From positions 73,775 to 137,774 of the forward strand of contig JBHWOX010000033.1 of NCBI GenBank assembly GCA_043424615.1: DNA of 64,000 nucleotides, read 5' to 3'. Under the pieces are notes generated by a model. That model saw only the letters and a program-made list of their open reading frames with translations, had not been told where the DNA came from and did not search any database. Below are positions 34,075 through 44,400 of the stretch, one piece after another (within the stretch, counting starts at the first letter, position 1; the number at the start of each line of letters is the position of its first letter). Source of the stretch: JAUNQW01 sp043424615 (lineage in GTDB: Bacteria; Bacillota; Bacilli; Lactobacillales; Carnobacteriaceae_A). The position numbers were made by a program, and so were the translations under genes.

Positions 34075-35883
34075 TTAAGCGAATTGGGCGTTGTAAAGAT
34101 CCGCATAGATGCCGTCTTTTTCGAGTAATTCCTCATGGTTTCCTTGTTCCACTGAATCGCCATCCACCATCACAACAATCTTGTCAGCATCACGAATAGT
34201 TGACAGGCGGTGGGCCACCACGAAAGAGGTCCGCCCTTCCAATAACTTATTCATGGCCCGTTGGATGAGCATTTCAGTCCGTGTATCCACACTCGACGTC
34301 GCTTCATCTAAAATCAAGACTTCAGGGTCTCTCAAGAAAGCACGCGCAATGGTGATTAATTGCTGCTGCCCCTGAGAAATATTGGAGCCGGATTCGGTCA
34401 AGACCGTATCATAGCCTTCTGGCAAACTGCGAACAAAGTCATGAACATGAGCCGCTTTAGAGGCTTGAAGAATGTCTTCATCACTAGCCTCTTCTGAGCC
34501 ATACTTCAGATTATCCCATATCGTTCCTTCGAATAACCAAGTATCTTGCAAGACCATAGCAAAGTGATCTCTTAGTGTTTCTCTCGAGATATTACGGATG
34601 TCTACTCCCTTATAGCGGATGACCCCGCCATTAATATCATAGAAACGTTCCAATAGATTGATCAGGGTTGTTTTTCCAGCGCCGGTTGGGCCGACAATAG
34701 CAATCATTTCCCCTGGCCGAACCTCTAAGTTAAAGTCTTTCATCAAGAGCTGATCTGGCTCATAACCGAATTGAACATGGTCAAATTCGACGATATAAGG
34801 AGTGTCTTTGATTGTTTCCACTCCCTCTTCTTCTACCATCTCATCCTCATCTAACACTTCAAAAACCCGTTCAGTTGCGGCGATGGTAATCTGGATGGTG
34901 TTGGCTAAGTTAGCTAAGGCACGGAAAGGTTGAGAGAACTGGTTAACGTATTGGAGGAAGGATTGAACCACTCCAATGCTAATGCCACCATTGTAAACCC
35001 CTATTCCCCCTACGATGGCCACCGCCACATAGGCAAAGTCTTTAGCTGTTCCAACTAAGGGATTCATCATTCCCGCATAAAATTCTGCCCGACTGGCTGC
35101 TTGGTTAACCTGGTCACTATAAACATCGAATTCTCCTTGCTCATAGTCTTCCTGATTATACATTTTAACCACGGTATGACCAGCATAAATTTCTTCTGTA
35201 TAGTCATTCAGGCGACCAATTTCTTTCTGGCGGCGGCCAAAATATTTTTGAGCCCTGGGTGCCACTAAACCGATGAGTAAGAAATTCAGAGGAACCATTA
35301 AGATAACAATAATTGCCAAGGGCCCACTTAAAGTCAGCATGGTTACGACAATAGCGATAAATTGAACCGCAGAAGTCGTAATCTGAGTTAAAGACTGACC
35401 TAAGGAGTTGGCTACCTGGTCCATATCATTGATCGCGCGAGATAAGATATCCCCCGTAGAATGGGTGTCAAAGTATTGGATAGGTAAACGTCCCATCTTT
35501 TCTTTTAAATCTTTTCTCAAATTATAGACCGTATGTTGAGACACCCGGGCGGTAATAAATTGCTGAAAATATCTGAAAATAGCAGACAGGACATAGAGAC
35601 TAGCTAACAAGATAATCGTTTGTCCGATGGCTTGAAAGTCAAAAGCATAGCGACCGAGATTTTCATTAAAGCCATTTTGCAAGCCATCAAAAACTAAAGT
35701 CGTGATTTGTCCCATTACCCGGGGAAGTTGGGCAGACAAAATCGCTGATAAGGCCGCGAGGACAAGAACCAATAAAAACCACCAAGCATAGTTGGACATG
35801 TAACGGATCAGTCGGCCAACCGTGCCCATAAAGCTTTTAGGCTTATCTCTTTTTATTTGATTTTTTTTATGATCTTGAGCCAT
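34075..35883 (-). CDS. Multidrug-type ABC half-transporter, canonical-site subunit (LmrD/EfrB-like)
   Basis: A 602-residue type IV ABC exporter half: six membrane helices (about residues 35-340) and a C-terminal ATPase. Walker A is GPTGAGKTT. Walker B ends in LILDEATSS with the catalytic glutamate, and the switch histidine is in VVAHRLST. The signature motif, however, reads ISQGQ instead of LSGGQ. Together with the partner's complementary changes this marks a heterodimer with one active and one degenerate ATP site. The start overlaps the partner's stop by one base. Confidence 0.9.
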   Translation of the reverse strand: MAQDHKKNQIKRDKPKSFMGTVGRLIRYMSNYAWWFLLVLVLAALSAILSAQLPRVMGQITTLVFDGLQNGFNENLGRYAFDFQAIGQTIILLASLYVLSAIFRYFQQFITARVSQHTVYNLRKDLKEKMGRLPIQYFDTHSTGDILSRAINDMDQVANSLGQSLTQITTSAVQFIAIVVTMLTLSGPLAIIVILMVPLNFLLIGLVAPRAQKYFGRRQKEIGRLNDYTEEIYAGHTVVKMYNQEDYEQGEFDVYSDQVNQAASRAEFYAGMMNPLVGTAKDFAYVAVAIVGGIGVYNGGISIGVVQSFLQYVNQFSQPFRALANLANTIQITIAATERVFEVLDEDEMVEEEGVETIKDTPYIVEFDHVQFGYEPDQLLMKDFNLEVRPGEMIAIVGPTGAGKTTLINLLERFYDINGGVIRYKGVDIRNISRETLRDHFAMVLQDTWLFEGTIWDNLKYGSEEASDEDILQASKAAHVHDFVRSLPEGYDTVLTESGSNISQGQQQLITIARAFLRDPEVLILDEATSSVDTRTEMLIQRAMNKLLEGRTSFVVAHRLSTIRDADKIVVMVDGDSVEQGNHEELLEKDGIYADLYNAQFA

Positions 35884-37601
35884 TATTCATCTCCCTCCTT
35901 GGTTTGAGATTCAACAATATCCTGATAAATTGCATTACTTTCGACTAATTCTTCATGGGTCCCACGTCCGACAATTTGTCCTTGGTCAAGAACTAAAATT
36001 TGATCGGCATTCATGACGGTATTCACCCGTTGAGCGATAATAATCGCAATAGCATCTTTGGTTTCAGGTTTCAGGGCGGCTCTTAATTTAGCATCTGTTT
36101 TAAAGTCGAGAGCCGAGAAAGAATCGTCAAATATATAAATAGCAGGTTGGCTAACAATCGCACGGGCGATACTTAATCGCTGGCGTTGACCGCCGGAAAA
36201 GTTTTGACCGCCGGCTTCCACCCGTGAGTCCAGGCCATCTTCCAAGTTTTTAACGAAATCACCCTGAGCCACTTCCAAGGCATGCCACATCTCTTCATCC
36301 GTGGCATCCGCTTTACCATATTGTAGGTTGGAGCGAATGGTTCCAGAAAAGAGCAAGGCTTTTTGTGGCGCATAGCCAATCAAATCTCGCAAATGATCCT
36401 GCTTCATATCCTTGATGTTGACTCCATTAATTCGAACCGCACCACTACTGGCGTCATACAAGCGGGGAATAAGATTGGCAATGGTCGTTTTCCCTGACCC
36501 CGTTCCCCCAATAATAGCAATGGTGTCTCCAGCTTGGGCTTGGATATTAATATCTGAAACAGCATCGCGTTCAGCTCCGGCAAAACCAAAAGACACTTGG
36601 TCTAAATGGAGCTGGACAGGGAGGCTGGTATCCACTTCAATGGCTTGCTCAGGATCTTGAATATGAACATCCGTATCCAAAACCTGCAAAATACGTTCTG
36701 CAGAAACTTGCGCTCGTGGGAGAAAGAAAAAGAGCATGGCAATTTGAAGAACAGAGATTAAAATTTGAACCCCGTATTGGACAAAGGCGATGAGGTTCCC
36801 AATTTCCATATGGCCTTGGCTGATCAGGTCAGTTCCAAAATAAAAGATTAAGACATTGGACACTCCCATGACCAAGAGCATGGCTGGTAACATCAGAGCC
36901 AAGGTAGAGTTAGCGCGAATTGAAGTATTTCTAAAATCTCTGTTGGCCTGGTCAAAACGATTTTCTTCGAATGGAGTCGTATTAAAGGCTCGGATGACAC
37001 GCATCCCTGTTAACCCTTCTCTAAAAACCTGGTTCAATCTGTCTGTTTTTTGTTGGATAGAACGAAAAATGGGGCTAGCCACTTTTAATATCAGACTTAC
37101 CACAATCACAATGAGAGGTAAAGTCACCGCGAAAACCCAAGCCAATTGTGCTTCTCTTTGGAGAGCAAAGAAAAAGGAAACAATCATGACAATGGGAGAC
37201 ATAATAATCAAACGTAAAAATAGCATGGTGACCAATTGAATCTGCATGACATCATTGGTTGTCCGCGTTAATAAGGTTGATGAACCAAATTGAGCCATTT
37301 CTTGTGCTGAAAAATCCATCACCTTCTCGAATAAAAGTTGACGAATGCGATGGCCTAGTCCCTGTGACTCTTTGGCTGATAAGTAGGTTGATATGAAGGC
37401 AAAAATAATCGACAGCGCATTAACGATGACCATCAGTATTCCTATTTTATAAACATAGGACTGGTCAGCTTGCATGGCTGCCGCATTCAAAATTTCTGAA
37501 GCCAGGGTAGGTAAGGCTAAGAAGCCAGCCGCTTCCAGAAAAATTAATATGACAATGAATACAATTTTTTTGCTATCCATTAATTTCCATAATCGAACCA
37601 T
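35883..37601 (-). CDS. Multidrug-type ABC half-transporter, degenerate-site subunit (LmrC/EfrA-like)
   Basis: A 572-residue ABC exporter half with six membrane helices and an ATPase domain. Walker A is GGTGSGKTT and the signature FSGGQ is canonical. Walker B reads IYIFDDSFS, so the catalytic glutamate is aspartate, and the switch residue is glutamine (IIIAQRVNT) instead of histidine. It follows tetR directly (one-base overlap). Substrates are likely amphipathic drugs or lipids by family, but are not readable here. Confidence 0.9.
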   Translation of the reverse strand: MVRLWKLMDSKKIVFIVILIFLEAAGFLALPTLASEILNAAAMQADQSYVYKIGILMVIVNALSIIFAFISTYLSAKESQGLGHRIRQLLFEKVMDFSAQEMAQFGSSTLLTRTTNDVMQIQLVTMLFLRLIIMSPIVMIVSFFFALQREAQLAWVFAVTLPLIVIVVSLILKVASPIFRSIQQKTDRLNQVFREGLTGMRVIRAFNTTPFEENRFDQANRDFRNTSIRANSTLALMLPAMLLVMGVSNVLIFYFGTDLISQGHMEIGNLIAFVQYGVQILISVLQIAMLFFFLPRAQVSAERILQVLDTDVHIQDPEQAIEVDTSLPVQLHLDQVSFGFAGAERDAVSDINIQAQAGDTIAIIGGTGSGKTTIANLIPRLYDASSGAVRINGVNIKDMKQDHLRDLIGYAPQKALLFSGTIRSNLQYGKADATDEEMWHALEVAQGDFVKNLEDGLDSRVEAGGQNFSGGQRQRLSIARAIVSQPAIYIFDDSFSALDFKTDAKLRAALKPETKDAIAIIIAQRVNTVMNADQILVLDQGQIVGRGTHEELVESNAIYQDIVESQTKEGDE

Positions 37602-38227
37602 TATATCCCTTCTTTCTGTTTACTTTTAATGACACCCTGAAGCATCCATTGAAACTCAGTTGAAAAGTTTTCAAAAATGGTTTCAGATGACCAATTCTTT
37701 TGATAGCCTTCCACAATCGTATAATTCAGACCATTAATTAAGCATTTTAAAAAACGTTTTTGCTCTGTGGCGTTTTGGATGACCGATTGCTGGTAAAAAT
37801 CCTCCATACCACCGGATTCTGACAAGGCCATCCAGCGTTTCATAATATGATATAAAAACTTTTGTTTTAAATGCGGTTGAACCGAAAGATAAACTTTTTC
37901 TAAAAAAGAGCGGTCATCCGAGTCCATACACACTTGAATATAAGCACGACCAAAACCTTGGACCGACTCAATAAAAGATGCTTGAGCCGGCCCTTGACTT
38001 AAAATATAATCTGATATTTTTTCTTCGTAAATGCTTAATACATAGCCATAACAATCCTCTAAATTATCAAAATATTGATAAAAACTCCCTCTCGAAATCT
38101 CACCAGCTTTAACAATATTAGCCACTGACGCTTGGTTCAGAGGGGATTGTTTAAATTCTTCAATAGCAACCCGTGTGAGTCGCTGACGCTTTTCTTTTTC
38201 TAAATTATAAAAAGTTTGTGTCGGCAT
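37601..38227 (-). CDS. TetR-family repressor of the ABC exporter operon
   Basis: A 208-residue TetR/AcrR regulator. Its N-terminal helix-turn-helix (about residues 12-55) includes IVKAGEISRGSFYQYFDNLEDCY, and the remainder is a helical ligand-binding domain. It is the first gene of an operon with the two exporter genes, which it presumably represses together with itself. An 8-bp inverted repeat lies between the -35 and -10 boxes of its promoter. Confidence 0.9.
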   Translation of the reverse strand: MPTQTFYNLEKEKRQRLTRVAIEEFKQSPLNQASVANIVKAGEISRGSFYQYFDNLEDCYGYVLSIYEEKISDYILSQGPAQASFIESVQGFGRAYIQVCMDSDDRSFLEKVYLSVQPHLKQKFLYHIMKRWMALSESGGMEDFYQQSVIQNATEQKRFLKCLINGLNYTIVEGYQKNWSSETIFENFSTEFQWMLQGVIKSKQKEGI

Positions 38228-38242
38228 GCTTTCTCCTTGAAG

Positions 38243-38255
38243 TGACAGGGTGTCA
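38243..38255. promoter_or_regulatory. Second TetR operator-like repeat
   Basis: TGACA-GGG-TGTCA carries the same half-site core as the main operator and lies 16 bases before the tetR start codon. Confidence 0.55.
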
Positions 38256-38264
38256 TAACTTCTT

Positions 38265-38298
38265 CATTCTATATGACACACTGTCATATGTCAAAAAT
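38265..38298 (-). promoter_or_regulatory. tetR promoter with embedded operator
   Basis: TTGACA and TAGAAT are separated by 17 bases. The palindrome ATATGACA-CAC-TGTCATAT (38271-38289) fills the spacer and overlaps both boxes, an ideal position for autorepression. Confidence 0.75.
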
Positions 38299-38369
38299 AA
38301 GAAAGCCCCCATTATGCGCTTAAAAATGATAAAATACATGTTAAGCAATGCTTTAAATGGAGGTCAAGC

Positions 38370-39935
38370 ATGACGACTGAAAAAAAATATACTGTGCACA
38401 ATACCCTAACTCAGGTTGAAAGCTCTGCTGATAGCCTGACTTTGAAAGGAAAAATACAAACGGATAGTGGACTGATCACTCAAGCTGAAGCGATTGTTTC
38501 CAATGAAGATCACGAGCTTTACTTCATTTTCCCGACTCACTTGGATATCGATTTTGAACACGATGATGATAATTATGTCTTTGATTACCACTTAAAGATT
38601 CAACTCGACTCTTTAGCAGAAGCACTATTCAAAGCGCGCGCTTCTTCCTGTATCTTTCAAATCCAACTTCGGATCAGTTTAAAAGATCAAGAGCGCCCAT
38701 TGATGACTCGCTTGAAAGCCAATCCCCAATCCAACCAAGATTTTTTTGATGATATGGCGGTCAGAAAGCACGGCCTGAGCCAGATGTTCTTTTCACTTAA
38801 TGCCGATGAGCAGGGATATCTCGGCTTAAATAGCCATGTTTTTGATAAAAATGATGCCCAATACTTGGTGGAGCGCACCACAATCTTAAAAAGAGCCCAG
38901 CCTTTTTCCCTCAACAAAAATATTTGGCTATTAGGAGGCTATTCTCCTCAAAAGCGATCCTATAATTCATGGCAGTTTTTCGAATTTTTACAAGAAGAAC
39001 ACCCGGAAATCGACTCCTATTATATCTTGGACGAAGAGGCAGATGAATTTCAATCCGTCCACCAATCCTATGGTGACCGCATCCTCATTTACGGCTCTCG
39101 CCAGCATATCCAACTCTTGCTAAGAGCCTCTATCTTATTGACGAGCGGAAGTTTCCAATCCTTCTACCCTATTCCAAGCCCCGCCTACCACCATCATGTC
39201 AAGGCACGAAAGGTTTGGATGCCAGCATCCTTAGTAGCCTGGGACAGCCAGCCTTATAGTTTCCACTTCAAAAGAGGGCTGAGTCCAGCTGATTATGTGG
39301 TTTGCCTTTCTGAAACGGAAGCTGACTTTATCCACCTCCATATGGCTTATCCGGCCCAACAGCTATTAATTACTGGTCGCCCATTGGCTGAAAGATTTAA
39401 CGCTGCCAATGAAAGAATTCAAGAAGAGAATGTGGTCTTCTTCTTAGCCGATCTAGCGAGACGAACCGATGAGGAAAAAGACCAGATCATCCAACACTAT
39501 AAAAAGCTCTGCCAGCAAAAAACATTTCAACACTGGTTAGAATCGAAAGACTATAAAGCTGTTCTGGCTTTAGAACTGAAGGATCTTGAACATTATGCCA
39601 AAGATTTACAAAAGCTCAACTTGTCCTTAGTTCTAGCTTCAGCTGATAATGTTATTTCCTACATGAAAGAAGCTGCTCTCGTCATTTCAAATGACCATCC
39701 TCTAGCGTCCACTTTTCTACTCAAACATGGCGATCTCTACCTCCTCAGCCAGCAGGCCCCTCCTTCCCCACTGCCTACGGAGGTTCATCTGTGTCACAAT
39801 GGGGATGACTTAGTAGAAGAATTGATTCATCCTGTCCGTGTCGGAAAAATAGACCCAGATAATTCCAGCTATCTAGCCTTCAACGACCAGCTCGCCAAAG
39901 AAAGACTCTTTGGTATCCTGGTTGACCAATTGTAA
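38370..39935 (+). CDS. TagF-like (CDP-glycerol glycerophosphotransferase-related) protein with degenerate motifs
   Basis: A 521-residue protein. Its C-terminal two thirds resemble the TagF/Glyphos_transf fold: an IWLLGGYSPQKRSYNSWQFF segment near residue 190, EEHPEIDSYYILD, then GSRQHIQLLLRASILLTSG. The residues that normally carry catalysis are not recognisable. The expected HG motif after the central strand reads KVWMPASLVAWD, and the late D-RP-H region reads ISNDHPLASTF. It may be catalytically dead, or a distant transferase for another wall polymer. No signal peptide is seen. It has a GGAGG site and stands alone, divergent from the exporter operon. Confidence 0.55.
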   Translation: MTTEKKYTVHNTLTQVESSADSLTLKGKIQTDSGLITQAEAIVSNEDHELYFIFPTHLDIDFEHDDDNYVFDYHLKIQLDSLAEALFKARASSCIFQIQLRISLKDQERPLMTRLKANPQSNQDFFDDMAVRKHGLSQMFFSLNADEQGYLGLNSHVFDKNDAQYLVERTTILKRAQPFSLNKNIWLLGGYSPQKRSYNSWQFFEFLQEEHPEIDSYYILDEEADEFQSVHQSYGDRILIYGSRQHIQLLLRASILLTSGSFQSFYPIPSPAYHHHVKARKVWMPASLVAWDSQPYSFHFKRGLSPADYVVCLSETEADFIHLHMAYPAQQLLITGRPLAERFNAANERIQEENVVFFLADLARRTDEEKDQIIQHYKKLCQQKTFQHWLESKDYKAVLALELKDLEHYAKDLQKLNLSLVLASADNVISYMKEAALVISNDHPLASTFLLKHGDLYLLSQQAPPSPLPTEVHLCHNGDDLVEELIHPVRVGKIDPDNSSYLAFNDQLAKERLFGILVDQL

Positions 39936-40094
39936 GTTGACCCCTAGCCCTTTCAGCCCTCCAGCTAAAAGGGCTATTTTTTTGCCTGAAGTTCTTGTGT
40001 TTTTATTAAGATTGTTGAAAGAGGTTTGCTATATAAGAACCTTTGGCTTAAAATTTAATGCGATCATTATTTTATAGAGAAAGAAGTTGACAGT

Positions 40095-40916
40095 GTGTTT
40101 TTTGAAATTATTAAGTCTATCATCTTAGGGATTATTCAAGGGATTTCTGAATGGTTGCCCATTTCTTCAACCGGTCATATGATTTTGTTCGATGAGCTGC
40201 TTCCCCTGAATGTTTCCAAAGAATTCATGGATATGTTTTTGGTTGTCATTCAGTTGGCCTCTGTGTTTGCTGTGATTTTGATTTATTTTAACCGGCTCAA
40301 CCCATTCTCTCCCAAAAAAAACGCTGCAGAAAAGCGGCATACTTGGGATGTCTGGTTTAAGGTTTTAGTGGGAATTATTCCGGTTGGGATCATTGGACTT
40401 TTGTTTAAAGATGTCATCAACCACTACTTTTACAATTGGCAAACAGTGGCCTTTACCCTAATTCTTTACGGGATTTTATTCATTATTATTGAAAATCGCA
40501 ATAAAAAAACTTCCACTAAAGTCCACAGCTTCAGTGAGATGTCTTATGGCCTCGCTTTACAAATTGGCTTTTTCCAAGTCCTATCCCTAATTCCAGGGAC
40601 GTCTCGTTCTGGTTCAACTATCATGGGTGGATTATTATCTCGAGTGAGCCGGCCGGTAGCTGCAGAATTTTCATTTTTTATGTCTATCCCGGTCATGGTC
40701 GGTGCCAGCCTGGTCCAATTAAAAGATTTCGGTTGGTCTTTTAGCCAGTTAGAGATGATCGTTCTCATTGTTGGTATGATCACATCCTTCCTAGTCTCTT
40801 ATATCGCCATCAAGTTGTTGATGCGCTATATTCAAACCAATGACTTCAAAGTATTCGGTTACTACCGCATTGTTTTAGGTATTCTGGTCATTATCTTCTT
40901 TTCCTTAAGAGGCTAA
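40095..40916 (+). CDS. uppP: Undecaprenyl-diphosphate phosphatase
   Basis: A 273-residue polytopic membrane protein of the BacA/UppP family, which recycles undecaprenyl diphosphate for cell-wall synthesis and can give bacitracin tolerance. Both signature motifs are present: GISEWLPISSTGHMIL (residue 17) and LIPGTSRSGSTIMGG (about residue 162). The start codon is GTG at 40095, with only a weak AAGAAG site. The next gene follows after about 65 bases. Confidence 0.95.
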   Translation: MFFEIIKSIILGIIQGISEWLPISSTGHMILFDELLPLNVSKEFMDMFLVVIQLASVFAVILIYFNRLNPFSPKKNAAEKRHTWDVWFKVLVGIIPVGIIGLLFKDVINHYFYNWQTVAFTLILYGILFIIIENRNKKTSTKVHSFSEMSYGLALQIGFFQVLSLIPGTSRSGSTIMGGLLSRVSRPVAAEFSFFMSIPVMVGASLVQLKDFGWSFSQLEMIVLIVGMITSFLVSYIAIKLLMRYIQTNDFKVFGYYRIVLGILVIIFFSLRG

Positions 40917-40981
40917 ATTCTTTGTATTGAATTTTAAGCTTATTTTAAATAAACTATAAGTAAGGAACAAGGAGCATCAAG

Positions 40982-41416
40982 ATGACATTCAATACAGAAA
41001 CTCAATCAAAACGTGTGATGGTTGGTATCACAGTTTTTATTTTAATTATTTTGGCCGTCGTTGTGGGAAGCATGTTCAGCGAATCCAGAGGACGGATCAG
41101 CAGTGAGGATTGGAAACAAATCACCCACCCCATGACGACAGAAGAAGTGATTAATCAGGTGGGACGTCCAAAAAATCGGACAAGTAATAAAAATAAAATT
41201 AAGTCCTCTTACTATGAGAGCCTCAATCTTCAACCCAATGCCAATGGTAAAATCACTGATTCAGCTTCTTTGGCTGGTGAAACTAATGTGGTTGGCCTTT
41301 TGGAATTGGAAGGAGCCTTGGAAAAAGGAGCTCCAGTTGAAATGTTCCATTACACCATCAATAACAAAGACTACTATGTCTGTTTTATTGACGGCCAATA
41401 TGTTGTCAAATATTAA
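40982..41416 (+). CDS. Small membrane-anchored protein, possibly SmpA/DUF3862-like
   Basis: A 144-residue protein with one N-terminal membrane helix (about residues 12-31) and an extracellular domain. HPMTTEEVINQVGRPKNRT resembles the helix-turn motif of SmpA/OmlA- or DUF3862-type domains, which is followed by beta strands ending YYVCFIDGQYVVKY. No catalytic motif is visible. It has an AAGGAGC site. It may be co-transcribed with uppP. Confidence 0.6.
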   Translation: MTFNTETQSKRVMVGITVFILIILAVVVGSMFSESRGRISSEDWKQITHPMTTEEVINQVGRPKNRTSNKNKIKSSYYESLNLQPNANGKITDSASLAGETNVVGLLELEGALEKGAPVEMFHYTINNKDYYVCFIDGQYVVKY

Positions 41417-41445
41417 AGTTCACTCACTCTTATGTTTCAAATAAA

Positions 41446-41477
41446 AAGAACCCTCCGTATTCAAACGGAGGGTTCTT
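41446..41477. terminator. Bidirectional terminator
   Basis: A 13-bp stem AAGAACCCTCCGT / ACGGAGGGTTCTT between convergent genes. Confidence 0.9.
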
Positions 41478-41499
41478 CTTTTATAGGTTTAGATCATAG

Positions 41500-44400
41500 T
41501 TATTGACGTTTTCTGTCAGCAGCTAAGCCTAAACCTGCGATAATGGAAGCCGCTGCGAGTCCTAGAGTCGAAACAATACCGGTTTGCGGTAAAGCTTCTG
41601 AATCTTCTTCTTCAGCTTTTGCTTGTTCTCCATCTTTCGCTTTTTCAGCTTTAGCTTCTTCAGCCTTGGCTACTTCTTTAGCAGGATCTGCTTTCTTAGC
41701 CTTATCTTTTGCTTGTTGGTCTAATAAATCTTGAACCACAGCATCTAATTTTTCTTTATCTTTAGAAGCGACTGTGCCTTTAACTTTGTCTTTGACCTGG
41801 CTTGGGCAGCAGTCAGCAAGTTTTTGACTTAAGTCTTTCACTTTATTTTCTAAAGCTGCAACATTAGCTTGAGCATCTTTCACTTCCACATTTAAGCGAG
41901 CGATTTCTGCTTTTAATTTTTCAATTTCTTCAGCTCGTTTCGCTTCTTGAGCGGTTAAAGCTTCAGCCAATTTTTCTAAAGCACTGACTTTATTTTGCAA
42001 GTCGATTATTTCTTGAGGTAATTTTGTTTGCTCATCTTTTTGATCGGTCGGTTTGTCAGAAGGTTGAGTGCTTCCTCCCCCTTCTTCATTTTTACGGATG
42101 ACGAAGCTGTTAACGGCAAAGGGTTCTGAACGTTCTCCTTCAGCTAAGTCTCCTTTAATTTCCCAAAGTGTCATCTTGAATGAGTCTGGGGTGACTTCAT
42201 AAGTAGCGAAGTTTTGAGTAGAGCCTTCACGATTGTTAGAGTGGCTCACTTCAAATTTAGGAGATTCTCCTGGTTGATTTTGGTAAGTGAATAAATCATT
42301 CCAGTAAGCCAAATTAGCTTCCGCTTCTTCTCGACCTTCAACAATGACACCATTTTCGACTTTTGCTCCTAAAGCTTGGGCAACTTTTGGACGAACTTTA
42401 GCGATATAGTCGATGCCTTGGTTGTAAATGTCTTTGTATAATTTTGTCCCTGCAGTGTTTAAGGTAACAAAAACGGTTCCTTTAGGATCAGTGTAAACAG
42501 ACATGTCGTCTTCACGAGAGACGTGTGAATCTGCTGCTAATTTAGCATTGCCAATTGGCGCGTCATCTGTGTAAAGTAAAGGTTTAGAAACTGAGTTCAC
42601 GTGGTCGTGACCAGAGATAACCACATCGACTTCATTATCTGTGAATAACTTGATGAGTTCTGCACGGTTCTTTTGAACATCACTATCTTGTAGTGAGTGG
42701 TATGATCCAGAGAATAAAGGTTTATGGAAGGATACGACTACCCAGTCCGCATTTTTAGCAGCTTCAGATTGTAAGTCATTTTTGATCCATTCCATTTGTG
42801 CATCTGAAACAATTTCATTCGCACGGCCATTTTCATCAGCAGAATCGTTGGTGTTCAAGATAACAAAGTGAGTATTGTTGTAATCGAAGGAGTAGTAAGA
42901 TCCTCCATACATACGTCCTTCAGCATCTGGAGCATTAACGTGGTTGTTGAAAGCATTCAACTGGCCATTGTTCCAAGTATAAGTGGAGTAGGCATCATGG
43001 TTACCAGAAACCATAGCATGTGGTAAATTCAAGAATACGTCTTGAGTTTGGCCGATGATATCCACCCATTCGTCTTCGGCTTGAGCTGTTTCTACGAAAT
43101 CTCCTGTGTGTAAAGCAAAATCAGCTTGTGGGAAGAGCTTCATGGCTTGTTTCATGGTATCAGCTGCATATTGAGGTTCGTTACGAACATTTTCATTCCA
43201 ATAAGCATTTTGAGTGTCAGTGTAGTGGATGAATGCAAATGGTGCAGAAACATCTGATGCTGTAGTGAAGGAACCGACATCGGACCAGTTTCCTTCTGAT
43301 CCTACACGGAAATAATAAGTGGTATTAGGGTCTAAACCACGAACATCAGCATGATAGATGGTTTCTTCAATCATTTGGATAGGGAGATAACCGCGATTAC
43401 CGGAAGTATATTTGGCGTTATCAGCTGAAATATGTTCATCGGTGATCCATAATTCAATATCTGACCAGTCATCATCTGTTGAATATCCTTGGATAAAGTA
43501 ACCATCTTCAGTTCTTTCAAAGTAGTCAGAGTAAGTGTTATAAGTTCTTAAATCAACACTGACACCTTCAGCTGCTTTATCAAAGTCTTTGCTAAGTGAC
43601 ACTTGAACAGTTGATCCTTCAACCGGTTTATTGGTACGAGTGAACCAAGCTAAGTTCATTTCACGAGCAGCATCTGATCCCACTTGGTTAGTGATACGAT
43701 CAGGGTTTTTACTTTCATAAATGGTTGCTACTGCTGGTTTTTCAGTCGAAGCAGCGATCCATTGGTCTCCTACTTTTACTTCATAAGCACCATTACCATA
43801 TTGGCGGTATTCAGCAGCTTTACCGAATTGACCGGCATGGTTACGAGGATCGGTGTTGATGTTTCCTTCTTTATCAGAAGGTTGCCATTCTTTAACCCCA
43901 ATCTTAACCCCAGCTGGAGATTGGTTATCAATTGCTGCGGCTTGTTCCGCTTGGTGTGCTTCTTCGTTAGCGATTTTTGCAACCACACGACCATCTTTAG
44001 CTGGTTTTTGGTCTTTAGTAATGACATAAGTGTGTACAGAGTTAATGTCACGGTTGTTTAAATCTTCTCCGACCACTTCAAAGATTTCATAAGAAATAGC
44101 CTCTGGAGTCACATCTACCACAGCAAAGTGCTGGATGTTAGCTTCACGAGCATTCGAGTGGCCATCTGCATAGAATGGTGATACAAAAGGTTGCTCACTG
44201 CGAATCATTAATGATTGGAAATAATCAATGTCTGACGGTGTCACATCATAGTTGAATAATTCTTTATAAGTGGTGTGAATATCTTCATTTTCAATGATCC
44301 AGTCGAAGCTTTGGTTTTTGTAAATCGCGTCGTAGGTTTTAGTTCCTGCTGTACTGATGACTGCAAAAACAGTTCCCTCTGGATTGTGGAAAGTTGTAGT

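Noticed and set aside
43684..44061. 125-codon plus-strand frame inside the surface phosphatase gene
   Set aside because: Antisense shadow with biased, Phe/Val/Ser-rich composition and no start signal.
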